Assembly: GCA_002353585.1 (NCBI GenBank)
Contig: DEJW01000036.1
Span: 13,411 to 77,410 of the forward strand
DNA from: Prevotellaceae bacterium UBA2738
Lineage (GTDB): Bacteria; Bacteroidota; Bacteroidia; Bacteroidales; Bacteroidaceae
Length of the DNA: 64,000 nucleotides
Reading direction: 5' to 3'
In this document: positions 1-11,400 of the stretch, piece after piece
Numbering within the stretch: position 1 is the stretch's first letter
How the letters are laid out: each line of letters starts with the position of its first letter
Made by a program: the position numbers and the translations under genes
The notes under the pieces: generated by a model
Databases searched by the model: none
What the model was told of the DNA's origin: nothing
The model's input: only the letters and a program-made list of their open reading frames with translations

Positions 1-172
1 AGAATGGGTGTGATGTAGATGAAATTTCAATCTTTACTACTGGGTACTCAGCGCCCTCAAATTCAACCGTCTCAGTTGTCTTGCAAGTAGATTTGGTAAG
101 GAACATGTCGCCGTTAGACATATCCTTGAAAACTACTGGGCGATAATTCTCTGGATGGATATCCTTCTTCAT
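1..172 (-). CDS. rpmE2: 50S ribosomal protein L31 type B, C-terminus cut by window edge
   Basis: Reading the minus strand from the ATG at 172 gives 57 codons starting MKKDIHPENYRPVVFKDMSN and running off the left edge. The opening (KxxIHPxYRPVVFxD) and the following GDxFLTKST stretch are typical of L31, a large-subunit ribosomal protein. Zinc-binding cysteines of the C+ form are not seen in the visible part, which fits the zinc-independent type B form. A Bacteroidota -7 box lies about 70 bp upstream. It is probably monocistronic, since a repeat tract and the end of asnA lie behind it. Confidence 0.9.
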   Translation of the reverse strand, partial: MKKDIHPENYRPVVFKDMSNGDMFLTKSTCKTTETVEFEGAEYPVVKIEISSTSHPF

Positions 173-238
173 TTTTCTTAATGTTTTATGCGCGCCGCAA
201 ATAGGCACACGGTTAATAATTTTTTAGAAATGCGGGTG

Positions 239-271
239 CAAAGGTACGAAAAATAATTGATAATTGACAAT
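239..271 (-). promoter_or_regulatory. Bacteroidota-type promoter for L31
   Basis: Minus-strand -7 box TACCTTTG (complement of 239-246) with a weak -33 ATTG at 268-271, 21 nt away. The -33 part falls in the AATTGAC heptamer tract, so the repeat may supply half of the promoter. Confidence 0.5.
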
Positions 272-366
272 TGACAATTGAAAGTTTGACAATCAATTAT
301 ATTTTTTTAACCTATATCAATAACAACCCTAACCTCTAAACTCTAAACCCTAAACTCTAAACTAAA
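253..366. repeat. Two heptamer satellite tracts
   Basis: 253-298 is made of AATTGAC/AATTGAT-like heptamers. 331-366 is made of CTAAACT/CTAAACC heptamers. The second tract runs directly into the asnA stop codon (complement of CTA at 362-364), so the stop lies in repeat sequence. Confidence 0.75.
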
Positions 367-1399
367 TAAGATTCATTCCTGCTTCTTTGCATTCCTTGCG
401 CTGTTCTTCAGGCCAGATGCTTGCCTGAATCTCACCCACATGTGCCTTGTGCAGCATAACCATACAGAGGCGTGACTGACCTATACCGCCACCGATAGAC
501 TGTGGCAAGGTGCCATCGAGCAGACGCTTGTGGAAATAGAGTTCCTTGCGGTCTTCCTTACCCTCAAGTGCGAGTTGGCGGAGCAGTGCCTCCTTGTCAA
601 CACGTATGCCCATGGAAGACAGCTCAACGCTACGTCCAAGGATAGGATACCATATAAGGATGTCGCCGTTGAGACCGAGGTAACCGTCAGAGTTTGGTGT
701 GGTCCAGTCGTCATAGTCTGGAGCTCTGCCGTCGTGCTTTTTGCCGTCGGAGAGTTTACCGCCGATGCCCATGATGAACACGGCACCATACTTCTTACAT
801 ATAGCGTCTTCACGCTCCTTAGCCGACATGTCGGGGTACATCTGTATGAGTTCCTCAGAATGTACAAAGTGTATGTCCTGTGGAAGGAAAGGCTTGAGCT
901 GAGGATAGGTCTCACAAGCCAGGAACTCAGTACGCAAGATAGCTGAATAGATGCGCTTAACAACAGACTTGAGGAAGTCTATATTACGTTCGCCTTCCTT
1001 CATCACTGCCTCCCAGTCCCACTGGTCAACATAGAGCGAGTGGAGGTTGTCAAGTTCTTCGTCGGCACGAATAGCATTCATGTCGGTATATATGCCGTAG
1101 CCTGGCTCCACCTGGTATTCAGCCAGAGTGAGTCGCTTCCATTTTGCCAACGAGTGAACTACCTCTGCCTCGCGGTCGCCAAGGTCCTTGATGGGGAATG
1201 TCACAGCACGCTCCACACCATTGAGGTCGTCGTTGATGCCCAAACCCTTGAGCACAAACAACGGTGCGGTGACACGACGCAGGCGCAACTCCGTAGCAAG
1301 GTTCTGCTGAAAGAAATCCTTTATCAGTTTGATACCCTGTTCTGTCTGTCTCAGGTCGAGAGCTGCCTTGTATCCTTTAGGTTTAATAATCTTGCTCAT
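362..1399 (-). CDS. asnA: Aspartate--ammonia ligase (asparagine synthetase A)
   Basis: A 345-aa cytosolic enzyme making asparagine from aspartate, ammonia and ATP, with a class II aminoacyl-tRNA-synthetase-like fold; the E. coli enzyme is about 330 aa. Family signatures are visible: DLRQTEQGIKLIKDFFQ near the N-terminus, the LSSMGIRVD segment, and GGGIGQSRLCMVML near the C-terminus, which corresponds to class II motif 3. The start ATG at 1399 is followed upstream by a good Bacteroidota promoter. It uses free ammonia rather than glutamine, unlike AsnB. The gene is complete and its stop codon sits in a heptamer repeat. Confidence 0.96.
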   Translation of the reverse strand: MSKIIKPKGYKAALDLRQTEQGIKLIKDFFQQNLATELRLRRVTAPLFVLKGLGINDDLNGVERAVTFPIKDLGDREAEVVHSLAKWKRLTLAEYQVEPGYGIYTDMNAIRADEELDNLHSLYVDQWDWEAVMKEGERNIDFLKSVVKRIYSAILRTEFLACETYPQLKPFLPQDIHFVHSEELIQMYPDMSAKEREDAICKKYGAVFIMGIGGKLSDGKKHDGRAPDYDDWTTPNSDGYLGLNGDILIWYPILGRSVELSSMGIRVDKEALLRQLALEGKEDRKELYFHKRLLDGTLPQSIGGGIGQSRLCMVMLHKAHVGEIQASIWPEEQRKECKEAGMNLI

Positions 1400-1422
1400 A
1401 GCTTTTTTAACGATTTTGCCTG

Positions 1423-1453
1423 CAAAGTTAGCACATTTTTATTAAACTGCAAA
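1423..1453 (-). promoter_or_regulatory. Promoter of asnA
   Basis: Minus-strand -33 TTTG (complement of 1450-1453), 19 nt spacer, -7 TAACTTTG (complement of 1423-1430). Matches the Bacteroidota sigma-ABfr consensus and lies 24 bp before the start codon. Confidence 0.75.
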
Positions 1454-1513
1454 GAAAATCAAAGAAAAGTTTTACAATTTGTCAACTTTTCCCGTAATTT
1501 CGCTTACAATTTG

Positions 1514-2581
1514 CTACCCTTCCCTGAAAAAATCCATCGCTTCCATTATCTCCTCTTTAGTGGCTGTTTGGTTAATGTGTATATCGCCAATGCCGCCAAG
1601 CAGGGTGAAGTTGATAATGCCAGCAGTGTTCTTCTTGTCGTGGGTCATGAGCTCGAGCAATTCAGGGTAATCGTCACAAGTGATGGGCAATGTGCCATAC
1701 ACCTCTTTTATATAATATACAGTCTGACGCATCACATCCTGAGGGAATCCCATCTTGACGCAAGCCAGATAGAGTTCTGCCACCATACCGAAAGCCACAG
1801 CATAGCCATGAAGGATAGGACAATCGTGACGCATAGCCCATGACTCAAAGGCGTGACCAATGGTGTGACCCACGTTGAGTGCCTTACGTATGCCGTGCTC
1901 CAGAGGGTCTTCGATCACTATCTTCTCTTTCACGGCAACTGATTCGCCCACCATCCTTGCCAACTGGACAAGGTCAGGATTGGCTATATCAAAGGAGATT
2001 AGTTCATCAAACATAGTCCTTCCCTCTCGGTTTATCAGTCCGTGTTTGAGCATCTCGGCATAGCCCGAACGGATATTCTCGGTGTCAAGAGTTTCAAGAA
2101 ATTTAGTACTGATGATGACGCAGTGAGGGTCGTTGAACACACCTATCTCATTCTTCAGCCCGCCGAAGTTGAAGCCTGTCTTGCCTCCCACCGAAGCGTC
2201 AACCATAGAGAGCAGGGTGGTAGGGATATTGATGAAATTGATGCCTCGCTTGAAGGTGCTCGCAGCGAAACCGCCAAGGTCGGTCACCATACCGCCACCA
2301 AGGTTGATGAGGAGCGAGTGACGAGTAGCACCACCCTTCTGAAGTTCCTGCCATACGTGACTCACGCTGTCGAGGGTCTTGGAGAGGTCGGAAGAGGGGA
2401 TGCAGACCCTCTCTATCTCTCCCTTAAAGGGCGAGGATGCCAGTGCTGCCTGAAATATCGGCAGGCAATACTTCTCGGTGTTGGTATCGGTGAGCACAAA
2501 AATCTTGTCGTGCTCGCACTCATTGATGGCAGTTGTCAGTTCTGCCCCTAAGTCTTTGGAAATAATTATTCTTGGGTTCAT
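1514..2581 (-). CDS. aroB: 3-dehydroquinate synthase
   Basis: A 355-aa shikimate-pathway enzyme that turns DAHP into 3-dehydroquinate using NAD+ and a divalent metal. Visible motifs: GGGMVTDLGG at residues 95-104 (NAD binding), the PTTLLSMVDASVGGKTGFN stretch at 120-138, EMLKHG near 176-181, and metal-ligand histidines in GHTIGH (238-243) and the HGYAV region near 258. Residues 49-59 (starting at SSPFKGEIER) are encoded by a CCCTTTAAGGGAGA palindrome also present in waaA and look like an in-frame insertion in a loop between strands. The gene is followed 9 bp downstream on the minus strand order by dacB upstream of it, so both may share a transcript. Confidence 0.95.
   Translation of the reverse strand: MNPRIIISKDLGAELTTAINECEHDKIFVLTDTNTEKYCLPIFQAALASSPFKGEIERVCIPSSDLSKTLDSVSHVWQELQKGGATRHSLLINLGGGMVTDLGGFAASTFKRGINFINIPTTLLSMVDASVGGKTGFNFGGLKNEIGVFNDPHCVIISTKFLETLDTENIRSGYAEMLKHGLINREGRTMFDELISFDIANPDLVQLARMVGESVAVKEKIVIEDPLEHGIRKALNVGHTIGHAFESWAMRHDCPILHGYAVAFGMVAELYLACVKMGFPQDVMRQTVYYIKEVYGTLPITCDDYPELLELMTHDKKNTAGIINFTLLGGIGDIHINQTATKEEIMEAMDFFREG
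2405..2437 (-). repeat. CCCTTTAAGGGAGA palindrome inserted in aroB
   Basis: On the coding strand this 33-nt stretch contains CCCTTTAAGGGAGA followed by AGGGTC. The same arrangement occurs in waaA at 46695-46723. In both genes it is read in the same frame, giving SPFKGEIERV here and SPFKGDLKGL there. Confidence 0.55.
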
Positions 2582-2590
2582 GTTGTCCTT

Positions 2591-3736
2591 TTACTTACAC
2601 ATTTCTACACAAAGTCTGTCCTGCAGGGCTTTGGCATACGAGCCCTTCATCACACCTTGATTGATGATGGAGAAAGCGAGATGTCTGCCACCTGAGGTGG
2701 TGCAATAGCCAGCCAGACTGCTGACGCCAGACACTGTGCCTGTCTTGGCCCTTACGTTGCCTGCTGCAGGAGTGCCGTTCATACGGTCTTTCAATGTTCC
2801 GTCGATGGCTGCTATTGGCAATGTCTCATATAGTTTGTAATACAAATCCTTATCACTGAAAGCATATCTGAGGAATGCCACCTCAATATCGGCAGAGACG
2901 TAGTTGTAGAGCGACAAACCCGAACCGTCAGCAAAGCGGTGGATACTCTCTTCCCTACCTGCCCTGCGCAATACATCTTCTATAGCCTTGCTGGCTTTCT
3001 TGGCTGTGGAGGGTCTGCCTCGCATCAGTCCTAACTGATAGAAAACACTCTCGGCATAAAGGTTGTTGCTATTCTTCATCATGGGCACCAGCACTTCTAT
3101 AAGTCTGTGACTCACCTGACACACCTGAGTAGCACCACTGGGACAGGTGCCCGTCTTTATTCCATCAGTGAAAAAAACACCTCGTACCTGCAAGAGTTCG
3201 GCAAGGGTTTCCATCATGCCGTCCTTACGATTATGTACCAAGGGCGAGAGCATAGGATTGTCATCATCCCAGCACCACCCCTCGCCATAGAGGTCGGCAT
3301 CCTTCATGGAACGGTCAGCAAACAGCGAACCGTGAATGGTGTCTATGCCCTGAGCCTTAATGCTGTCAGCTATCTGGTTCAGTTCCTCCATCCCTATCAG
3401 AGGATCCATACACCCTATAAGGTAGTAGTCACAGGAGTCTGTCTTCATCAGTCGTGTAGTAAACTCATATTCGGCTCCCAGTCGGTCGAGTGCCGTGATA
3501 GCCGTAAGGAGTTTCATGGTAGAGGCTGGTCGCAGGGTCTGCAAAGCATCCCTCTGATACACCACAGAGTCAGCATCGAGGTCATAGACCATCAAGCCCA
3601 TCTGCGATGTGCGCAATATCTTAGCCTCACCGACCACACTATCGAGCCTCAGCACAAGACTATCCACCTCTTGAGCAACAACATTGCCCAAGAAAGCGAG
3701 AAGCAAGAAATATGAAGTAAGAAGTGTCTTCTTCAT
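2591..3736 (-). CDS. dacB: D-alanyl-D-alanine carboxypeptidase / endopeptidase, PBP4 (S13) family
   Basis: A 381-aa secreted peptidoglycan enzyme; E. coli DacB is about 477 aa, so this is a short version. An N-terminal signal peptide (MKKTLLTSYFLLLAFLGNVVAQ) directs it to the periplasm. The three active-site motifs of serine DD-peptidases are present: STMK at 72-75 (Ser nucleophile), SNN at 223-225 and KTG at 331-333. Such enzymes trim or cleave D-Ala-D-Ala-containing cross-links. It is flanked by aroB (9 bp) and nadB (19 bp) on the same strand, a compact arrangement suggesting co-transcription from the nadB promoter. Confidence 0.9.
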   Translation of the reverse strand: MKKTLLTSYFLLLAFLGNVVAQEVDSLVLRLDSVVGEAKILRTSQMGLMVYDLDADSVVYQRDALQTLRPASTMKLLTAITALDRLGAEYEFTTRLMKTDSCDYYLIGCMDPLIGMEELNQIADSIKAQGIDTIHGSLFADRSMKDADLYGEGWCWDDDNPMLSPLVHNRKDGMMETLAELLQVRGVFFTDGIKTGTCPSGATQVCQVSHRLIEVLVPMMKNSNNLYAESVFYQLGLMRGRPSTAKKASKAIEDVLRRAGREESIHRFADGSGLSLYNYVSADIEVAFLRYAFSDKDLYYKLYETLPIAAIDGTLKDRMNGTPAAGNVRAKTGTVSGVSSLAGYCTTSGGRHLAFSIINQGVMKGSYAKALQDRLCVEMCK

Positions 3737-3755
3737 GTGACAGACAAATTGCTTT

Positions 3756-5357
3756 TTACATCACCCCTTTCTGAGTGTCATAGGCATGAAGAGGATAGTC
3801 GGTAGTGAAATGCAGACCACGACACTCTTTGCGCTCTATAGCCCAACGGGTTATGAGGTAACCCACATTGATAAGGTTACGCAGTTCGCAGATATCCTTG
3901 CTCGCCTTAACACGTTTGAAGAGGTCTTCGGTCTCCTCATAAAGAGTATCGAGGCGCACCCATGCACGCTTGAGTCGGAGGTCGGAACGCACTATGCCCA
4001 CATAGTTTGCCATGATGGTACCCACCTCATGCACACTCTGCGTTATGAGTACCTTCTCCTCATTGGTCATAGTACCCTCATCGTTCCATTCAGGAATCAT
4101 AGTGTTGAAGTCGTATTCGCCGATATGCTCCAACGAATGTCTTGCAGCTGTCTCAGCATATACCACAGCCTCAATGAGCGAGTTGGAGGCAAGACGATTG
4201 CCGCCATGCAGTCCTGTGCAAGAGCACTCGCCTATGGCATACAGCCTCTTGATGCTTGAGCAGGCATTGAGGTCAACCTTTATACCACCACACATATAGT
4301 GGGCTGCAGGACGTACAGGTATATATTCCTTTGTGATATCAATGCCGATAGAGAGACACTTCTGATAAATGTTAGGGAAGTGATGCTTGGTTTCTTCGGC
4401 ATCCTTATGGGTAACATCGAGACAAACGTGGTCAATGCCGTGTATCTTCATCTCCTTATCTATAGCACGAGCCACGATATCACGTGGAGCCAGAGAGAGA
4501 CGTTCATCATATTTCTCCATGAAAGTCTCGCCAGTAGGCAGTCTGAGTATGCCACCATAGCCACGCATAGCCTCAGTGATGAGGTAGGCAGGGTGAGTCT
4601 CGCCTGGATGATAGAGCGATGTAGGGTGGAACTGCACAAACTCCATATCGGCAACCGTGCCCTTAGCTCTATACACCATAGCCACACCGTCGCCAGTAGC
4701 GATAACGGGATTGGTAGTTGTCTGATACACAGCACCGCATCCGCCAGTACACATCACAGTAACCTTAGAGAGGTAAGTATCAACCTTCTGCGTCTCAGGG
4801 TTCAGTACATAGGCACCGTAGCACTCTATATCGTTAGACTGTCTGGTCACCTCTATGCCAAGATGGTGTTGGGTTATCACCTCAACGGCAAAATGGTTTT
4901 CCTTTATATCAATATTGGGATTGCTTCTCACTGCCGCCATCAGTCCACGCTGAATCTCGGCACCAGTATCATCGGCATGATGCAGAATGCGAAACTCAGA
5001 GTGTCCGCCCTCACGATGAAGGTCGAAGAGTCCATCCTCCTTCTTGTCGAAGTGAACGCCCCACTCCACCAGTTCCTTAATCTGTGACGGTCCCATTCTC
5101 ACCACCTGTTCCACAGCAGCAGGGTCGGAAATATAATCGCCAGCAATCATAGTGTCTTCAATATGCTTCTCGAAATCATCGACAATCATATTGGTAACTG
5201 ATGCCACACCACCCTGAGCACGCGTAGTGTTAGCTTCGTCAAGCGTAGTCTTGCAGATAAGACAAATCTTACCCACGTTAGCCCTTGCCACCTTCAGTGC
5301 ATAGCTCATACCAGCCACGCCTGAACCGATAATCAGGAAATCATACTTATATACCAT
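3756..5357 (-). CDS. nadB: L-aspartate oxidase
   Basis: A 533-aa FAD enzyme that oxidises aspartate to iminoaspartate, the first step of de novo NAD synthesis. The N-terminus carries the FAD dinucleotide-binding GSGVAGMSYALKVA. Further on are TTRAQGGVASV, the active-site HREGGHSEFRILHHADDTG region, RPAAHYMCGGI and GGNRLASNSLIEA, which together separate NadB/fumarate-reductase flavoproteins from others; the aspartate-oxidase length and the lack of a fumarate reductase partner favour NadB. nadA and nadC are not in the window. It has its own promoter 26 bp upstream and probably leads a nadB-dacB-aroB unit. Confidence 0.93.
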   Translation of the reverse strand: MVYKYDFLIIGSGVAGMSYALKVARANVGKICLICKTTLDEANTTRAQGGVASVTNMIVDDFEKHIEDTMIAGDYISDPAAVEQVVRMGPSQIKELVEWGVHFDKKEDGLFDLHREGGHSEFRILHHADDTGAEIQRGLMAAVRSNPNIDIKENHFAVEVITQHHLGIEVTRQSNDIECYGAYVLNPETQKVDTYLSKVTVMCTGGCGAVYQTTTNPVIATGDGVAMVYRAKGTVADMEFVQFHPTSLYHPGETHPAYLITEAMRGYGGILRLPTGETFMEKYDERLSLAPRDIVARAIDKEMKIHGIDHVCLDVTHKDAEETKHHFPNIYQKCLSIGIDITKEYIPVRPAAHYMCGGIKVDLNACSSIKRLYAIGECSCTGLHGGNRLASNSLIEAVVYAETAARHSLEHIGEYDFNTMIPEWNDEGTMTNEEKVLITQSVHEVGTIMANYVGIVRSDLRLKRAWVRLDTLYEETEDLFKRVKASKDICELRNLINVGYLITRWAIERKECRGLHFTTDYPLHAYDTQKGVM

Positions 5358-5382
5358 AGCGATGTAAAATTACACAACAATG

Positions 5383-5414
5383 CAAAATTACACAAAATTA
5401 TTTTTACGTGCAAA
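5383..5414 (-). promoter_or_regulatory. Promoter of nadB (nadB-dacB-aroB)
   Basis: Minus-strand -33 TTTG (complement of 5411-5414), 20 nt, -7 TAATTTTG (complement of 5383-5390). Confidence 0.7.
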
Positions 5415-5429
5415 TAATCGCACACAAAA

Positions 5430-8400
5430 CTACCTCGTCAGCGAGAATTTCATGGATACACCGAAGTCCTGAGTAACAGTAGGGTAACTACCAGAAGACA
5501 GCAGTGGAGTGTTGCTCTGACGGTCATAATACAAACTCATAGTGAGCAGACGAGAGAGTGTGTAATCGGCTACGAAAGAGAGTTTGAATGCGGTGTTACC
5601 TGATGTTGCCGTAGAGGATACAGTAGCTATGTCACGAGTGATGGCAGCCTGACGACGGTAACTGAAATCAAGACGCAGGTTAAGATCGTGAGCAAAGTCC
5701 ATCTTACCCTTTGTTCTTCTTGTATTCTTGGTGTTGTTCTTATTATTCTCGTCATCATCGCCACCGTTCTTGGCATTCCTGCGCCTTGCAGCCATGAGGG
5801 CACGACTCCTGAAGAAACGGAAATCGTTAATCTTATAACCCATACCAAACACCCAGTCCTTAGAGGTGGTCTCGTTAATCTGGACACTGGTCATGGAGAG
5901 GCTCAGCACACGAGTGGTGCGATACTCAGCCTTGAAGGTCATATTGTTCTTGAGTGTCACATCTACACCCAGCAATGGCGAGAATGCCTCGTTGATGCTG
6001 ACGGTAGAGACATTGAACATAGAACTTGGTGAAGGATTAGAGGTCGTAGCATCGGTTATGAAACCTATCTCGTCGCCCATCACCTTCTGGTAAGAAGAAT
6101 AAGAAGAGTATGAACCTACGGCATAGATGCTCTTGTAGCCATGATTGATGTTGACGCTCTTGAAACGCTCACGGAACCAAGCCAACTGTCCCAGTCCGCT
6201 ATACTTTATCGTCCAGTTAGGCAGCATGCTCGCTATAGTCGGGAATATGCTCAGACCACTATATCCTGTGTAGGCATTTAGGAATGCTGGCACCATAACG
6301 TCGGCACCATATTTCTTAACTGGTGTCTTGACAGGGTCAAACTTAGTACCATGCATAGAACTGTTGACAGGATAACGAGTGTCCATATACTGAGCCTGAA
6401 CACGTTCTTGATAGCTGTCCAACAATCCGCAGAACTTCTCAAATGATGCAGACTTATAGCCATTGTTTGCATCGCCTGTTCCCTCGAATGCCGACTTGAT
6501 GCTTATGGTAGTCATAGAAAAGCTACCACTCTGTGTTGTCGGCATCGACTCATACATATATTGTATAGACTTAGCCTTAGACTGGGTGTGAGACATATTC
6601 ACGTCAATCTTCAGGTTACGTATAGGTTCAACTGTTGCCTTCACTTGCAAGTCCTTAGTGAGTGAGGTGGTGGCAGGAGTTGTTACCGACTCGTTGCTGT
6701 TGAGCAACCAACCATTAGAACGTGCCTTGTCTATATAGTCGTCGCTAATAAGACCGAAGGCAAAATCAAGACCTGGTGCCATCGCGTCATAACCAGAACG
6801 CTGACCGAAGATGTCACCGATATTAGGAGTATAACCTGGAAGAGTCATACCATACTGAGTGCGATAGGTGATACCAATATTACGCACCATCATAGCGAAA
6901 CGTGCTGCACCCTGAGCAAACTTATACCACTTGAGGTCGTCAAGAGGCGGGAGGGCAAGTACACTGAGTTTCATCTTGACAGTGGTGTCGCTCTTATTGA
7001 TAATCTTTATCTTGTTATCATCCAGTTTCTTGAATTTTACAGGTATGAGTTTTCCCTCCTCGTTACGTGCTGTAACAACAAGGCGCTTAGTCTTCTTACC
7101 ATGCGTGATGATTAACGAGGTGTCTGCCTTGATAGTTATTTCCTTTACAAAAGTATTCTTCTTATTCTCCCTCGAATCCTTAGCATTCTTCTCGTCTTTG
7201 GAGTCCTTATCCTTGTCCTTCTTTGACTTCGTAGCCTTCGAACTCAGGTTCCTTGTATTCCTCTTCGGTGCCTTAGCAAAACGCTCGTTAGCCTTCTTGA
7301 GGAACGGAACATGGTTGTAGAGTTTCTCCATGTTGAGCGTTCCGTTGAGGTTTATCACACGATTATTGTTGATGGTGTTACCATACTTCACAACACCATT
7401 CTCCTCTGCACCGCGAGCCCAGTGATATGAAGCACTATATGAAGCGTCGGCATTGAGCCAGTCGAAGATAGGAATGAGGTTGAGTGGCAACTGGTATGAA
7501 GCGGTGAACGTCTGGTTATAGTCCATCGGTTTACCCAGATGCTTGATACTCTGCCATACGGAGTCTTTCCATGCCTGATACTGCTCAGGATAGAGGTCTT
7601 TGTTAACCTGCATATATGGTTCCTCAATCTCAGCCTGCGTAGAGCTTTGGAAACTCATATGGAGGTTGCGTGTGAGATCCCAACGGAGGGAGAGACTGCG
7701 ATCCCAACGGAAACGTGAGTTCCATGTGGCTGGCACACTTGAAGGGGAATTTAAGTTTTCAAGGTCGCGCTCCTGCAACTCGTAGTAATAACGAGACATC
7801 TCCGTGTTGAAGGAAATGTTCTGAGGCATGTAGTTGAGAGCAAACTTCTTGAGTATATCATAGCTCTTAGACTTCGACTTAATCTTCTTAAACGGTTCAA
7901 TCGACTTATACACTGGCGACCATGAATAGTTGAGTGAGCCCTTCCAGTTTATTTCGTTCTCATATACAGTGGTCTTACCTTCAGAGTGGGATGTTGACTG
8001 ACTGAAACTGAATGAGAAGTTGGCTGGGTCGTAAGGCATCGGGTGTCCCTTTGTGGCTATACCCACACGAACACCTGAGAGAGAGAAGTTCTTTGACACA
8101 CGTTTAGTAACAGCAACACTCTCTATCGAATCGCGCTCATGCTGGTCAGCAGCTGACTCAAGAGCATCCTCAAGTTTCATGTCGGTATCAAGAGGATTAT
8201 ATTTAGGTGACGTGCGCTCGCGCGTTACACTATAGTATAAAGGTGCAGTGACCTTAGCCTTCTCAGGGAAGAACTTACCCAACTCAATGTTGGTGGTGAT
8301 GCTGTAAGTGGCATATTTATCGGTTGTGCGCTCCATCACCTTCTGTTCCAAACCACCGAAACCGTCGCTGATATATTTACCTGATGCCTGAACGCTACCC

Positions 8401-11400
8401 AAATCTGAAAGTTGGACATTGAGATTAGCCGCAGCAGCCCATCCACCCTCACTCTCTGGTTCAAGCAGACGCAATTCATTTACCCATACCTCAGCATCCT
8501 GCATCTCACCTGCCGTACCTATCTTCTTCACACCAATCATCATAGTCGATACCTCGCCAAGCGAAGGATTACCCAATATCTTGATGGTATTCTTCTGTCG
8601 GTCAGGATCTGATTGTGAGAAAACCGTAGTATATGATGCTCTGTTAGCCTTTCTCTCCAAATTACGAGCTTTCTTTATGGCAGTAAACTTGGAAAGGTCA
8701 ATGTCGAGCATATTCTCGTCAGGCCAAACGACATGACGGTCGGCTTCAGAGTTAGAGGTATAGTTATTACGTGGAGGAGTGAGCTTCAACGGTATGTCAT
8801 ACTCGTAGAAGTTGTTGTTATAGTCGCTACCAAGACGCATGAAGAGCATGAGGTCATAGTCCTTCAGGTCTGACAGGTTCTCCTTTGTAGCATTGGCATG
8901 AACAAACATCTGTATGCGCTTGTAATAACGCATATCCATATGGGTATTCTTATACACAGCAACACCGTCATTGGTCTTCATGTCGTATATATCCATACGA
9001 AGCGACTGCTCGTTGTTCTCTGTCAACTGAGGCTGTGAAGGATCAACAACACGCGAGATACCTGGAGGCAGGATATAGTTTACAGGTTCCTTATCGTTAT
9101 TCTCCTCAATATTGATAGAAGAAGCAGTGAGTCTGCCTGTTGGGTGTGGGTTACAGTCCTGTATTGTCTGATGTGTCTGATCATAAACACGCCAGTCACC
9201 ACGCACAAGGTTAAGGGTTGCCATTCTGACTATACAAGAGTCCTGGAAGTCAGTCATATACATACGCATGAAACGTATAGATGTATAGTCTGAGATGTTA
9301 CCCTCACGCTTAGTTGGGTTGTGCACAGGAATACGCATGAGATACCAGTTGACAGTCTCCTGTTTGCCATTACGCAGAGTAGGCTTTGCCACTCTCACGT
9401 CAGCCACATATCCCTGAGTGTTATTTACCAGAGCCTCAGGACTGATGTCTATCTCGTAGTCAAAGTATTTCTCATACTCGTTAAGGGTGTAGTCTTGGTT
9501 TATATCCTCAAGGTCAGGACCTGCCTTGTATGATGTATCGTATGACTCTGTCTGGTTGTTTGAGTCAGGCGAGTTGCCCTGTGGGTTGTTGATATTCTTA
9601 TAGCGTTCCAGAATGCCCAATCGCATAGCATCATAGTCGCTACCACGGAAATAGTGGTAGTTATCGGCTGCAGGGTCACGACCAAAATCCTGCTGTACGC
9701 TTGCAGGCAGTTTCTGCAGGTATTCCTGGAATTTTGAACGTTCCTCGTCATCATTCAGACCATCAAGACCCACATCCTGCTTCTCTCGTGAACCGTCACT
9801 TGTGGCAAAGGCGTATGTGATAGTTGTCTGAGAAGGTACCTTACCCCACTGTGTATCGAAAGTTAATTCGTTTTCAGTCACAGGCATACCGCTCTCATAG
9901 AATTTCTTTCCATCAAGGAGCACATCCTCAGAAATCTCACCAAGGTTGATGTGTAGTTTGCCTGAGTGCTTGCTTGACGTACCATCGCGCTCGGTGTAGA
10001 TGAATGGGTCGAGCATCCAGAATTCCACATATTCTATGTTGGCATCCTCAAAGTTACTCGTATCCAGTTTTCTCACCATACCACCCCATGCTCTGCTCGG
10101 ATTCATCAGTGTACCGTCGCTATTAATGTCTGTAGTGTAGTTGTATGGTCCACGTTCCTTAGGGTAATAAGCTACGTTCATTACGGGGAGGGTATTCACA
10201 GCACCATTATATGTGCTCTGGTCACGATTAGGATAGAGCTCGCTCACATACACCTCTCTTACATAGTGGTTAGACAGCATCTCCACATTATTCTTGATAT
10301 GGGCTGGGGTAAGCGAAGAAGAACGGTTGGTGAACAACGGGTCGATGGTGTACCACGCCATCTTAGCACGACGATAGCCTGACTGCAAACCATCCTTATC
10401 ATATTCGGTAGGGTTCAATAGGGCCTTTGGTGCACTTGACAACTGCCATGAGGTAGGAGTCAGAAGGTTTATGTTATAGGTGGAATTTTCAAAATCATCA
10501 ACGTATGATGCATTATCCTGCGTACCGCTTGCTATGCTTGAGAAGAGCTTGGCAAACTCTCCAGTAAACTGGATGTGTGACGGTTGCTTGACATGAAGGA
10601 ACGGTATCTTGTTGAGCATATCGGTGAGCCACTGACTCTCCTTCTTCCAGCTTATGTTGAAGCCTACGAGGGTGTTGTTGACAGGCTCTGCACCCATCGC
10701 CACCTTTGACGTCAGACTCTGTTCGGAAAGATGCTGCAAAGTACCACTGATATTAAAGTCCTTGGTAAAGTCATACTCCCAGTTGATACCAAACATCGAT
10801 TTGCGTTCCATGGAGTAGTCGGACTGACTCTCAAGGGATACATTGACAGCGGTGCCTGCGTCGATAATGCTTTGGTTGAGAATGGTCACCTCTCCTGCAC
10901 TATAGTCCACAGAATAGTCCACACCTTCTACCAGTTGCACACCACCAGCCGTAACCTTCACACTACCTTGTGGCACATTATAAGCACCAAGCGAGATGAC
11001 ATTATTCGACGACCCTTGGAAGTGACCTGTCATAAGGAACCTATTCTTCTCAGCCACCTGCTTAGCTGCTGTCTTGGTGGTATCATAGAGTTCGGAGTAT
11101 GAATATTTCTCTGCCAACAGACTCTCCATACCGTGAGCTATGAGTTGGTCCTTCAATCCCTTACCAAATGGCTCTGCCATTGGGAAGAACACACGTCCGT
11201 TGCTGACGGTGTAGCCCTCAACAAAGTCGAACACACCGTTAGGGTTAGTACGGTTATTGCCATCGAGACGGTCAGCACCCTGCAAACGTATGATTGGGTA
11301 GTTCTTTACCGTTGGGTCTGGTATGTAGGTGGTATATACGCCGATGGTGTCGCTCTGATACTTAACGTCGAGTTTGAACCTCTCCTTCTTAATCGATGAG

